From positions 25,981,358-25,993,857 of the forward strand of contig CM060326.1 of NCBI GenBank assembly GCA_030674155.1: 12,500 bases of DNA, written 5' to 3'. Both the position numbers and the translations under genes were made by a program. Below, in pieces: positions 1 through 7,690 of this stretch. Below the pieces are notes generated by a model. It was not told the DNA's origin, ran no database searches, and saw only the letters and a program-made list of their open reading frames with translations. Every line of letters begins with the position of its first letter. Position 1 is the stretch's first letter. The DNA is from Stramonita haemastoma (taxonomy: Eukaryota > Mollusca > Gastropoda > Neogastropoda > Muricidae).

Positions 1-25
1 GATGGCTTTTTTACATCCAGCCCTC
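1..25 (-). repeat. Possible SINE-A fragment (tail-proximal scrap)
   Basis: The motif GCTTTTTTACATCCAG matches, almost base for base, the tail-proximal segment of the SINE-A copies at 5488-5502 and 10017-10037, and the reverse complement of the copy near 6655-6670. Similarity stops after about position 22. The element would continue off the left edge of the window. The match is short, so chance is not excluded. Confidence 0.35.
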
Positions 26-210
26 AATCAAAGAAAATCATAACAATGAAAACAAATTAACAGCAAATTTATGGGGAAAAAACACAGAAAAAGAACATAA
101 ACAATCGTTGTAACATCATAGAAATGCATGTCAAAATGGAGGATTTGTTTAAAAAAGAAAACGATTAAATGAAATGAGCACAAAGGAAAAAAATCAGAGA
201 GAAAAACTGA
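26..210. other. A-rich unique sequence
   Basis: AT-rich sequence with many short A runs and no recognisable gene, RNA or repeat. The open frame across it on the minus strand mostly translates the adjoining GA tract as alternating serine and leucine, so it is not taken as coding. Confidence 0.5.
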
Positions 211-212
211 AG

Positions 213-275
<63 letters not shown>

Positions 276-293
276 GAGAGAGAGAGAGAGAGA
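211..293. repeat. (GA)n microsatellite
   Basis: A nearly uninterrupted GA dinucleotide tract of about 80 bp, with a few GGAGAG interruptions near 268-280. It is purine-only on the plus strand and so could form triplex (H-DNA). It produces Ser-Leu low-complexity frames on the minus strand. Confidence 0.97.
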
Positions 294-431
294 TCCTTCT
301 AGTGCAAAATCCCAATAAACACTGACAAGAGTCATGGCCAGGCTTACCTCCGTGTTGATAATTTTGTTTCATAATTATCCACAGGGAAAAAGCATTGTTG
401 TGTGAGTTATAAGAGAGTTAGAATGCAGAGG

Positions 432-497
432 TGATTCTGATGATGAAGATGACGATGCTGAAGAAAAATATATGAAGATAGTGATGATGAAGATGAT

Positions 498-533
<36 letters not shown>

Positions 534-640
534 GACGACGAGACGACGACGACGCGACGAGACGACGATGATGATGAGTGAGGATGTGATGATGATGAGA
601 TGATGATGATGATGATGATGATGATATAACGATGATGATT
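432..640. repeat. (GAT)n / (GAC)n compound trinucleotide repeat
   Basis: Imperfect GAT repeats at about 432-530 and 565-640 flank a central block of GAC/GACGA units at about 531-565. That block carries several CpGs. The translated shadows are runs of His, Ser, Ile or Asp, typical of trinucleotide repeats in non-coding DNA. The central switch from GAT to GAC looks like amplification of a point variant within the array. Confidence 0.95.
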
Positions 641-1136
641 AGGATTGATACTGATGGTGACAATGACGACGATAATAATGATGACAGCAAAGATGACAGG
701 ATGCGAACATAATAATACATTGTAATAATTACTATGACTACAACGAAAAAAAAACACAGAACAAGACATACAAACCAAGGCAAAGGTAGCAGATGTACAA
801 GGAAGAGTGGTGACGTATGAGACAGCGATCTGAGAGAGAGAGAAGTGAAAAGGATGCACTTGCAGGGAGGGGGAGGGGGCGGGGCCAGTGGAACGGTGAC
901 AGGGAGGAGGGAGAGTGTAGGGGCTGCCGTCCCTTCATCAATCACCTGCTCATCGTAGCGTTGCGAACAGCGGAAACAAGTGGTGCGTGTCGGCAGGGGC
1001 TGGTGAGTGTTGTCCCTGATCCCAACACGTGCCAAACACACTGATCCGTCCTTGTGATAATTGAACATTTTCTGCTCGAAATGAAATGATAAAGGAAGCG
1101 TGGAGAAAGATGGCCATTTGATTAGTGTATCGGGGG

Positions 1137-1139
<3 letters not shown>
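641..1139. other. Gene-free stretch with a GC-richer patch
   Basis: The first part (641-800) is AT-rich. From about 815 to 1030 the sequence becomes GC-richer, with G runs and several CpGs, unlike its surroundings. A 75-codon plus-strand open frame covers 817-1044, but its protein (Arg/Glu/Gly-rich start, no domain) is unconvincing. A promoter or first exon is possible but cannot be shown from sequence alone. Confidence 0.4.
865..886 (+). promoter_or_regulatory. G-quadruplex motif with GC-box-like end
   Basis: Four G runs of 3, 5, 5 and 4 bases (865-867, 869-873, 875-879, 881-884) are separated by single-base loops, a canonical strong intramolecular G-quadruplex pattern on the plus strand. 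The right end reads GGGGGCGGGGCC, which also fits an Sp1/KLF-type GC box. No TATA box or initiator could be tied to it, so a promoter role is only a possibility. Confidence 0.5.
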
Positions 1140-1212
<73 letters not shown>

Positions 1213-1283
1213 GTGTGTGTGCGTGTGCGTTGTGAGTGGTGTGTCTGTCTGTCTGTCTGTCTGTCTGACTGCTGTCTGTCTGC
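1140..1283. repeat. (GT)n followed by (TCTG)n compound microsatellite
   Basis: An uninterrupted GT run of more than 60 bp begins near 1140. It degrades to GCGTGT variants near 1207-1230, then passes into TCTG tetranucleotides at about 1242-1283. Cys-Val frames across it are repeat artefacts. Confidence 0.97.
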
Positions 1284-1547
1284 CTACCGTGTCGTTGTTA
1301 GTGTTTATTCTAAATGCTTGTATGTATTGACTGTTTTGCGTGGAATGGCATAGTATTGTAATGTTTTGTTTTGTATTGCACTGTTTTGTATTGTATAGTA
1401 TGCATACGTTTTCAGTCACAGAAAAGTCATGTACATAAAACTTAACCTACTTTCCCAGAGGAAAGCTTGTCGCCACAGCAGCAGCGCGAGCCACTATTTT
1501 GTCTGTCTGCAGGTGTATTTATAATTTGTTTTCTTAAAGAAATAAAG
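1284..1547. other. Unique sequence with TGTTTTGTATTG-like degenerate repeats
   Basis: About 1325-1400 contains loosely repeated TGTTTTG and GTATTG units. The rest is AT-rich unique sequence with no gene or RNA recognised. Confidence 0.4.
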
Positions 1548-1654
1548 AAAAACATGGCAAGGCTATAGTTCTCTCTGACATGATTTTATTGTTAAGGCAT
1601 TTAATGGCTTAACAATACATATGTCAGAGAGAACTATAGCCTTGCCATGTTTTT
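1548..1654. mobile_element. Near-perfect foldback palindrome (MITE-like)
   Basis: The left arm at 1548-1581 is the exact reverse complement of the right arm at 1621-1654 (34 of 34 bases). Inside, ATTGTTAAG at 1588-1596 pairs with CTTAACAAT at 1608-1616, so nearly the whole 107 bp can fold into one hairpin with a short imperfect loop. The flanks carry AAATAAA-like and TTTATTT-like sequence that extends the symmetry imperfectly. No coding capacity fits inside. It could be a foldback MITE, an inverted duplication, a hairpin small-RNA precursor, or a sequencing or assembly foldback. Target-site duplications were not convincingly found, so the mobile-element label is tentative. Confidence 0.55.
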
Positions 1655-1672
1655 TTTATTTACATGTACTGA

Positions 1673-2336
1673 TCAGAGCAAGAGCTTGCCAGCCTAACAG
1701 AACACCTGGACAGGGCCTCTAAAAATTATGGCATGGAAATATGTGCAGAGAAGACCAAACTGATGACCAATAACGCCAAGGTCATCAGCACTGATATCAG
1801 GGTCAATGCCAGAAACTGGAAACAGTTCAAAGCTTCAAGTACTTGGGAGCCATTGTATCTGACGAAGGGTCCAAACCAGAGGTAGTATGCAGGATTGCAC
1901 AGACAATAATAGCACTGTCGAAACTGAACACCATCTGGAAAGATAAAATATCTCACTCAACTCCAAGATCAGACTAATGCGCTCCCTCTTCATATCTATA
2001 TTCTTGTATGGCTGTGAAGCAGTAGAGATGAGATACTTCCGGGGATTCCTTGGCATTTACTACAGAGACCACGTGAGCAACGAATGAGGTGCGTAGCAGA
2101 ATCCAGCAAACCATTGGTCCCTACAAAAATCTTCTATTCATCGTAAAGAAGCGTAAATGTAAATGGTACGGGCATGTCACAAAAGAAAAAGAGGCAGACC
2201 AAGGAAGAAATGGGGTGGACAACATCAGCGAATGGACAGGCTAGAACTCAACCAAATTTTGAGAAAGGCAGAACAGAGAGACGAATGGAGGGAACTGGTT
2301 GTCAAGTCTTCAGGGGTGCCCAACGGTCACCAGACT

Positions 2337-2348
<12 letters not shown>
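1673..2348 (+). pseudogene. Decayed LINE reverse-transcriptase C-terminal fragment
   Basis: Conceptual translation in shifting frames gives the post-catalytic C-terminal part of a non-LTR retrotransposon polymerase. Landmarks in order are SEQELASLTEHLDRASKNYG (from 1673), a KLETVQSFKYLGAIVSDEGS segment (1813-1872), IRLMRSLFISIFLYGCEA (about 1968-2021), a YRDHVSNE block (about 2061-2084), KCKWYGHVT (2155-2181), and a basic KRGRPRKKW motif leading to LELNQILRKAEQRDEWRELV near the end. Single-base shifts are inferred near 1807, 1946, 2085 and 2200-2255. Material expected after the GCEA motif and after GHVT is missing. The catalytic reverse-transcriptase core and the endonuclease are absent, so this is a 5'-truncated, dead copy. 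I recognise the pattern from many animal LINEs and favour an RTE-like clade, but the clade is not certain. The frame ends in a tetranucleotide tail, as expected for a LINE 3' end. Confidence 0.9.
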
Positions 2349-2378
<30 letters not shown>

Positions 2379-2393
2379 TAGATAGATAGATAG
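2340..2393 (+). repeat. (GATA)n tail of the LINE remnant
   Basis: About thirteen GATA units, with one TTA interruption near 2378-2380, begin exactly where the LINE reading frame ends; the stop codon TAG at 2346-2348 lies inside the repeat. Short tandem repeats instead of poly(A) are typical 3' tails of RTE-like and some other non-LTR elements, so this is probably a retrotransposition tail that then expanded. Confidence 0.9.
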
Positions 2394-2887
2394 CTTGTAA
2401 ACATGGGGATCGCTTATTGTCCCATCGAAAAGATCAGCACCCAGACCGCCACTCAGTCTATTGGATGGGAGAAAAATTTATGCTGAAATGGAGCTCCAAT
2501 GTATGCATACTTGGATAGATGAGTAAATGGATATTGATACATACCTGTCTGTCTGTGTCTCTCTGTCTAATTCTTTCTTACTCTGTCTCTCTAGTTTTTC
2601 TGCTTCTATGCACATATTCAAGAATTAAAAAAATATATTTACAAGACACAAGGTATTCCAGGGCTGCAACTTGTACATTGCTGTAAAAGAAAAGTTGCTA
2701 TTTTTTTGCCTATCGAATTGTTGGTTTCAGAATTACAACAGCAAAAATCTTAGCGAAAATTAATCTCATTCATTACCTTGTTCTTCAAAGACATTTGCTG
2801 ATGGAAGTATATCATGAACACGTTCTTAACTCAGACAAAGTAATAAGAAAGTGAATAGTGATAACATGATTTCAATGGGGCTAATAT
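2394..2887. other. AT-rich unique sequence
   Basis: No gene recognised. A short TCTG/TCTC-rich patch lies at about 2545-2595. The rest is AT-rich with stops in all frames. Confidence 0.4.
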
Positions 2888-2937
2888 CACATACACACTC
2901 ACCCGCTCACGCGTACGCACACGCACGCACGCAAACG

Positions 2938-3004
<67 letters not shown>

Positions 3005-3009
3005 ACACA
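2888..3009. repeat. (CA)n microsatellite with ACGC-rich left flank
   Basis: ACGC/ACGCAC variants at about 2910-2942 lead into an almost pure CA run to about 2998, then ATACACACACA. The alternating purine-pyrimidine sequence could adopt Z-DNA. Thr-His and Cys-Val frames are artefacts. Confidence 0.97.
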
Positions 3010-3354
3010 GAGGTAAAGCACACACAAAGTAATCAAATCAACGTAGCAAATGCATTTTATCTATAGAAATAAAACATATAACGGGATTAACATATTTGAT
3101 TTGCCATTTAGATAATATGCAATAAAACATAATTGATATTGATCTCTTCTATACATACTCGTGCACAGGTTCAAAGGACAAACTGGACATGGCTCACTGG
3201 TTTGGCAGACAGTCCGTCCGTCAGCTAGTCACGGGAGCGTGAGGCGGGGCAGGCAGGAAGCAGGTGTGCGTGTCCAGTGCTGTGCCTGCCTGTCACCCTT
3301 CCCTGCACACCCGATTGACATGGGGATTCTGCAGTGTGATAAACCAGCCAGTGT
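3010..3354. other. Unique sequence, GC-richer at 3160-3350
   Basis: AT-rich up to about 3150, then a GC-richer stretch with several CpGs up to the start of the T-rich block. An open frame starting at 3161 crosses it and continues into the T-rich and GAAA-rich tracts. The first 60 or so codons show no domain, so it is not called as a gene. Confidence 0.4.
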
Positions 3355-3730
3355 CGCTTTTTTTTCTTTTCTTATTTTTTTGTTTTTTTTGTTGTTTTTT
3401 TGTTTTTGTTGTTGTTGTTTTTTTTTTGAAAGGCGGGGTATTCTTGTTTTATTACCAGTTGCTTTTTTGTTTTTGATGTATTTTTACCTGGTCATTTCTC
3501 CTTTTATTTCCTTTATAATTTTTTCTGTGCTTCTTTTGTTCTTTAGATTTAGGTTTCATCTTTATTTTTCTCTCCGCTTACTTTTGAACTGGGTTCTTAT
3601 TTGTCTATGCTTTTTTTTCTTTCTATCTTTAAGCATGCCTGTCTATTCACCATTTTTCTTTCTTTCTGTCTTTAGCTTTTTAATTTATTCTTTATTTCTT
3701 TCTTTCTTTCTCTTTCTTCCTTCATCTATT
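3355..3730. repeat. T-rich / (TTTC)n pyrimidine-rich block
   Basis: Dominated by T runs and TTTC/TTTTG units, ending in a TTTC tetranucleotide stretch at about 3689-3718. The Phe/Leu/Ser-rich translation looks like membrane segments but follows directly from base composition. Confidence 0.8.
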
Positions 3731-3809
3731 ATGAAGATAGCGTGCCGATGCTCAAGCTGCTTTACACGGTTTGATAGATCGCTATCGTTAGCCATCAAAA
3801 GACAGACCG

Positions 3810-4135
3810 ACAATAAGAAAGCAAGAAAGAAAGAAGAAAGGAAAGAAGAAAGAAAGAAAGACAGAAAGAAACAAAGAACGAAAAAAGGAAGAAATAAATA
3901 AAAAGAAATAGAGAAAGAGAGGAAGAAAAAGATATAAGAAAGAAAGAAGGTTCGTTTAAACAATAGATGGAAGGAAAACAATCAAAAAAGAAAGAAAAAA
4001 TGACAGAAGAGAAGAATCAGAAGAAAGAAAAGAAAAAAAAAGAAAGAAAGAAAGAAAAGAAAGAAAGAAAAGAAAAGAAAAGAAAAGAAAAGAAAAAGAA
4101 AGACAGAAAAACAGAGACAAAATAAAGAAAAGGAC
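3810..4135. repeat. (GAAA)n / GA-rich purine block
   Basis: Imperfect GAAA, AAGA and AAAAG units run for about 325 bp on the plus strand with very few pyrimidines. This is the purine-rich counterpart of the pyrimidine block just upstream. The Lys/Glu/Arg frames are composition artefacts. Confidence 0.85.
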
Positions 4136-4540
4136 AAAAAGGACGAACAGTCAAACAAACAGGCATATAGATGAGCAAGCCCAAACAAGCCTACTAACAA
4201 ACAAACAGTCTACTAAAGCAAGCAAGTCTACCCTGAAGCTCTATACGTGATGTCTATCCATTACTGCACAGGTCAGCAGGGTTTGGGCAAGGGCATCTAC
4301 TTCTGTCTCCTTTACCTAGAATGCTAATGCCTCGTCACTTCCTTGTTGTGACACTGGAAGGAAAGTGGGGCCGGGCGGCTGTCATTTTTTGAGGACTTTC
4401 CTGTATAGGTGAAAATCAGTGCCAGCTACAGGCAATGTTCACATAAATCTCCAGTCATTCGACTCTGAAGATAACAGGTTCACTAGAGACGGAACTGAGT
4501 GACGTAAATTTAGATTTACTGCTTGTCTGCTTATGTCATT
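4136..4540. other. Unique sequence with a CAAA/CAAG-rich left edge
   Basis: The left 90 bp carries loose CAAACAAAC and CAAGC repeats. From 4230 to 4540 the sequence is mixed, with no open frame, RNA or known repeat that I recognise. Confidence 0.4.
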
Positions 4541-4760
4541 GTGTCTGTCTTTTTATCTATCTGTCTGTCTGTCTGCCTGTCTGTCTGTCTGTCTATCTGT
4601 CATCATCATCATCATCATCGTCATCATTTTATCATCACCAACATTATTATCATTTCATCTCTCTCTTCTCTCTGTCTCTGTCCCTCTCTCTGTCTCTGTC
4701 TGTCTGTCTGTCTCTCTGTCTTTCTGTCTGTCTGTCTCTCTATGTCCGTATCTGTCTCTA

Positions 4761-4794
<34 letters not shown>

Positions 4795-4800
4795 ATCTCA
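4541..4800. repeat. (TCTG)n, (ATC)n and (CT)n compound tract
   Basis: TCTG/TCTA units at about 4541-4600 are followed by a CAT/ATC trinucleotide run at 4600-4638. After a short spacer, mixed TCTC and TCTG units run from 4660 to 4797. Frames across it are Ser/Leu/Cys/Val low-complexity. Confidence 0.95.
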
Positions 4801-4940
4801 TATCGTCTCTCTTCTGATTAGAGAGAGAAACAAACATAAAGAGCGACTTGAAAAAAAGGTATAAAAAGAGGAGGGGAGGAGAAAAACAATTCTCTTAATG
4901 AACACAAAGAAGAACAAATCTAAGAAAGAAAAGATAAAAA
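4801..4940 (+). repeat. Possible third copy of the 8.3-9.3 kb duplicated unit
   Basis: Immediately after a CT/TCTG tract, GACTTGA and AAAGAGGAGGGGAGGA-like sequence is followed by ACAATTCTCTTAATGA and then CTAAGAAAG. The same order appears at 9042-9104 in the second duplicated unit. The shared 16-base block and conserved order argue for a divergent third copy, but the rest does not align well by eye. Confidence 0.5.
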
Positions 4941-5035
4941 AACAAAGACTAATAACGAAAAAGAAAAATAGAAAGAAAGGAGGAAAAGAACGAAGAAAGC
5001 AAAAAAGAAAAACAAGAAAGAAAGAAAATGCAAAA
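4850..5035. repeat. GAAA-rich purine tract
   Basis: Imperfect GAAA/AAGA/AGGA units with a CAATTCTC interruption near 4887-4895. Overwhelmingly purine on the plus strand. Confidence 0.75.
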
Positions 5036-5410
5036 TAAAGTCAAACAAATACAACATAGTCTGACGCCTCCAGAGCTACTAAAATCTTTTAAAACACAGA
5101 AGAAGGAAATGGTTCCAGAATGTTTGGGGCCTTTGATTCTGGGTGTCCATCAAAACTCCAAAGGATTGGACTTGGACCGTCTGCTTTGAGGTTGATTGTC
5201 TGTCAGATTTCCTTTGATTTGGATTATGTTTTCTTTTCTTTCGGGGGTCTTTTTCTGTTTTATCGATTCTTATTCTCTAAAAATCTTTACCTGTTTTTTT
5301 TTTTGGCCTTGATTTCTGCTATAGGTATGACATCAACTGTAAATCTGACGTATCTAACCACATCAAAAATCAGTATAAAAACTGTCTGAGAGAAAAAGAC
5401 TAATGTTCAG
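5036..5410. other. Unique sequence, no gene recognised
   Basis: An 89-codon plus-strand frame at 5120-5389 has a hydrophobic Phe/Leu-rich middle that arises from T-rich sequence, with no domain or motif. It is not called. Confidence 0.4.
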
Positions 5411-5657
5411 ATCTATTTATTTATCTATTTATTTATTTTTATTCATTCATTCTTTATATCGAGGATAATGGAATAAGCACTCCAAGTGTTTTTTACATCC
5501 AGTCCCCGTGTGTATGCAGTTGTTTAATTCTCGTCATCTGTTCCCACCGGCACACAACGGCCTACTCTTACGAAAAGCGGAACAGGATTTAACGTGTGCG
5601 CAAGATGTTCTGCGTGTGTTCGCACACGAGGCTTTCCGTTTATAGTCCCATCCGAAG
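5411..5657 (-). mobile_element. SINE-A copy 1 (minus strand)
   Basis: Read on the minus strand, this copy contains the core GGATGGGACTATAAACGGAA (near 5635-5654), the GCGCACACGTTAAATCC block, a CGTAAGAGTAGGCC motif, the ACACGGGGACTGGATGTAAA block, then CATTATCCTCGATATAAAG and an (AAAT)n tail occupying 5411-5453. The same order is found in three other copies here. The tRNA-related head is not recognisable beyond 5657; possible degraded continuation reaches about 5735. A 68-codon minus frame at 5524-5730 overlaps and is incidental. Confidence 0.85.
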
Positions 5658-5735
5658 CGTGACAAGCGTGGTGTCTCTCTGAATGGAGCACCATGTTATG
5701 ATCTTCCACAGTCTCCCAACATCGGAGCATCTACG

Positions 5736-6313
5736 GTGATGAATTTGTCTAGCTTAATTACTTTAAAGCATATATTCAAATCATTCAAATGCATCCCGTC
5801 AAACTTTAAGTATACAATTTGATGGCATGTTAAAGTATTTACCATAGCTTAAACATATCTGGTATCTGTTAAAATCAAAGTTCAAACTTGGTTAATTTAA
5901 AACTGACATGACAGCTTTCCATGACAGCATTTACACGTGTGCTGCATTTTCTAAACAGGGTGCCCGTTATTGCAGATGATTACTCAGGTGTTCATAGATC
6001 GGAATGTGATATTGCATAGTCTGCTGGGCTAAAGCATATATTCGTTTTCGTGCGTGAATCACAAACAAACCCACATTGTCTAAGAAAAGGACAAAAATAG
6101 TTTACAGGAATCGTTAAAAGAAGTGGACAGAGAGGCTGTAGAAAATAATAGATGCTTTAAAAGTGTACTGTATTTAACACAGGTATTTACTCAAAGTGGG
6201 TTTTCTGCCTAAGTTTGAGCAGCTCTCTTTGACGACAGTGTGTTATAACCAGTGCAGTTCGATTTGATTCAAAAAGACAAGTAAACAGAGAGGCAGGCAC
6301 TTGCACGCCCCTC
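5736..6313. other. AT-rich unique sequence
   Basis: No coding frame, RNA or dispersed repeat recognised. A 14-base string TAAAGCATATATTC occurs twice, near 5763 and 6032, probably by chance in AT-rich sequence. Confidence 0.4.
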
Positions 6314-6326
6314 GCACACCACACAC

Positions 6327-6414
<88 letters not shown>

Positions 6415-6423
6415 ACCCACACC
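6314..6423. repeat. (CA)n microsatellite abutting SINE-A copy 2
   Basis: CA repeats with a few CACCAC interruptions (6338-6360) run to ACCCACCCACACC at the right edge. They pass within a few bases into the B-box region of SINE-A copy 2, where upstream SINE sequence would be expected. Confidence 0.97.
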
Positions 6424-6739
6424 ACGCCCCGAGTTCGATTCTCGTTGGAGGAGATTTTTCTCCTGGAGTTAACATCAGTGCTGACTCCATCTCCCCCAAA
6501 GTCCTTCGGATGAGACTTTAAACCGAGGCCCCGTGTGTGAACGCATGCAGAACATCTTGCACACACATTAAATCCTGTCACGCATTTCGTAAGAGTAGGC
6601 CATCGTGTGCCGGGGGAAACAGATGACATTTACAAAACTGCATACACACGGGGACTGGATGTAAAAAAGCACACGAGTGCTTATCCCATTATCCTCGATA
6701 TAAAAGAATAAAATAAATAAGTAAAATAGATAAATAAAC
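6424..6739 (+). mobile_element. SINE-A copy 2 (plus strand, near complete core)
   Basis: GAGTTCGATTCTCG at 6431-6444 fits a Pol III B box (GGTTCGANNCC type), so the head is tRNA-related. A small hairpin, AGGAGA with loop TTTT and TCTCCT, follows at about 6448-6463. The core GGATGAGACTTTAAACCGAG lies at 6508-6527, a module I recall as recurrent in mollusc SINEs. Further blocks are CGTAAGAGTAGGCC, ACACGGGGACTGGATGTAAA and CATTATCCTCGATATAAAAG, with an (AAAT)n tail at 6710-6739. The A box is missing; its place is taken by the CA tract. Assignment to a named family needs a repeat database. Confidence 0.88.
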
Positions 6740-7073
6740 ACACACACTAATGTAAAAATACACAGAACCACAAACATAAAATCAAAGACTTCCATGCTTT
6801 ATGATTTTCATTTTGTTTGCAAAATGGCAAGATCTAACAAACTTCCTGTTACAAATTAATGTCATTTCTAAAACACAACTTCAAAGGTGTCCTGGTTTTT
6901 AACTGTCTCAAAGTTGAATCAGACTGGGATAAAATCTAGCCAACATTTTCCTTAGAACAGAGGCACCGTCCCCCTTCCTATCAGTGTCACTTTAAAATAA
7001 TATTGATATTGTTGATGGAATGCAGCTGATTATAGCACAGCCTCCACAAACACGACAAACCATGATGTGTTTG
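6740..7073. other. Unique sequence between SINE copies
   Basis: Starts with short CA units right after the SINE tail (about 6738-6747), then AT-rich sequence without a gene or recognisable repeat. Confidence 0.4.
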
Positions 7074-7128
7074 CACGCACGCACGCACACACACACACAC
7101 ACACACACAACGCGCGCACATGCAGCAC

Positions 7129-7195
<67 letters not shown>

Positions 7196-7204
7196 CACAC
7201 ACAA
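7074..7204. repeat. (CA)n microsatellite abutting SINE-A copy 3
   Basis: ACGC units, a CA run, a CGCGCGCACATGCAGCACACAG interruption at about 7110-7132, then a second CA run to 7204. It ends at the tRNA-like head of SINE-A copy 3. The alternating purine-pyrimidine CG/CA stretch is Z-DNA-prone. Confidence 0.97.
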
Positions 7205-7536
7205 CCAGTGATGCGCAATGCGCTCGTGATACGCTGACCCCAATACAAATCTGTTCAAAGAGATTTTATCTCTGAAGTTAACATCAATACTGACTCCACT
7301 TCCTCCCAAACTCCTTTGGATGAGACTATAAACCGAGGTCCCGTGTGTCGACGCACGCGAAACATCTTGCAAACACATTAAACCCCGTTTCGTTTTTAGG
7401 TAGAGTAGGCCACTGCCTGCCGGTGGGAACGGATTTGAAAATTTGCAAAGCTGTATACACACGGGAACTAGATGTAAAACATATGGGTGCTTATTCCATT
7501 ATTAACGAAATAAACAAATAAATAAAAAGAAAAATA
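7205..7536 (+). mobile_element. SINE-A copy 3 (plus strand)
   Basis: It aligns with copy 2 through GTTAACATCA (7277-7286), GGATGAGACTATAAACCGAG (7318-7337), CATCTTGCAAACACATTAAA, GTAGAGTAGGCC, ACACGGGAACTAGATGTAAA and TTCCATTATTAACGAAATAAA, ending in an (AAAT)n tail that passes into CA repeats. By eye identity to copy 2 is roughly 75-80 percent. It keeps more of the head than copy 2: about 50 bp at 7205-7255 before homology to copy 2 begins may be a degraded tRNA-like part. The B box is eroded (ATCTGTTCAAAG), so the copy is probably not transcribable by Pol III. Confidence 0.86.
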
Positions 7537-7593
7537 AACACACACACATACTTACACACAAAACACACACACACGGGCGCGCGCGCACGCGCA

Positions 7594-7637
<44 letters not shown>

Positions 7638-7690
7638 ACACACAACAACACAAACAAAAGAAAGAAAGAAAGAAAGAAAGAAAGAAGAAA
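7537..7690. repeat. (CA)n with CG-rich core, then (AAAG)n
   Basis: CA units at 7537-7575, an alternating GCGCGCGCACGCGCAC stretch at about 7577-7592, further CA repeats to about 7632, then AAAG tetranucleotides at about 7657-7690. It follows the SINE-A copy 3 tail directly. Confidence 0.95.

Noticed and set aside
418..1419. 333-codon open frame on the minus strand, the longest in the window
   Set aside because: It runs through the (GT)n, GA-rich and GAT/GAC repeats. The product is runs of Thr-His, Ser, Ile and His with no domain, as expected from stop-free simple repeats.
3161..3901. 246-codon plus-strand frame with a hydrophobic middle and Lys/Glu-rich end
   Set aside because: The hydrophobic part is T-rich sequence and the charged part is the GAAA tract. 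There is no start context, motif or conserved region.
4145..4230. CAAACAAAC and CAAGC loose repeats
   Set aside because: Too short and irregular to call as a defined array; noted only in the region entry.
5524..5730. 68-codon minus-strand frame
   Set aside because: Lies mostly within SINE-A copy 1, and other copies do not keep the frame.
5763..6046. Repeated 14-base string TAAAGCATATATTC
   Set aside because: Two isolated matches in AT-rich DNA with no flanking similarity; chance is sufficient.
6992..7462. 156-codon minus-strand frame
   Set aside because: It is the antisense of SINE-A copy 3 plus a CA tract; the Cys-Val run is the repeat.
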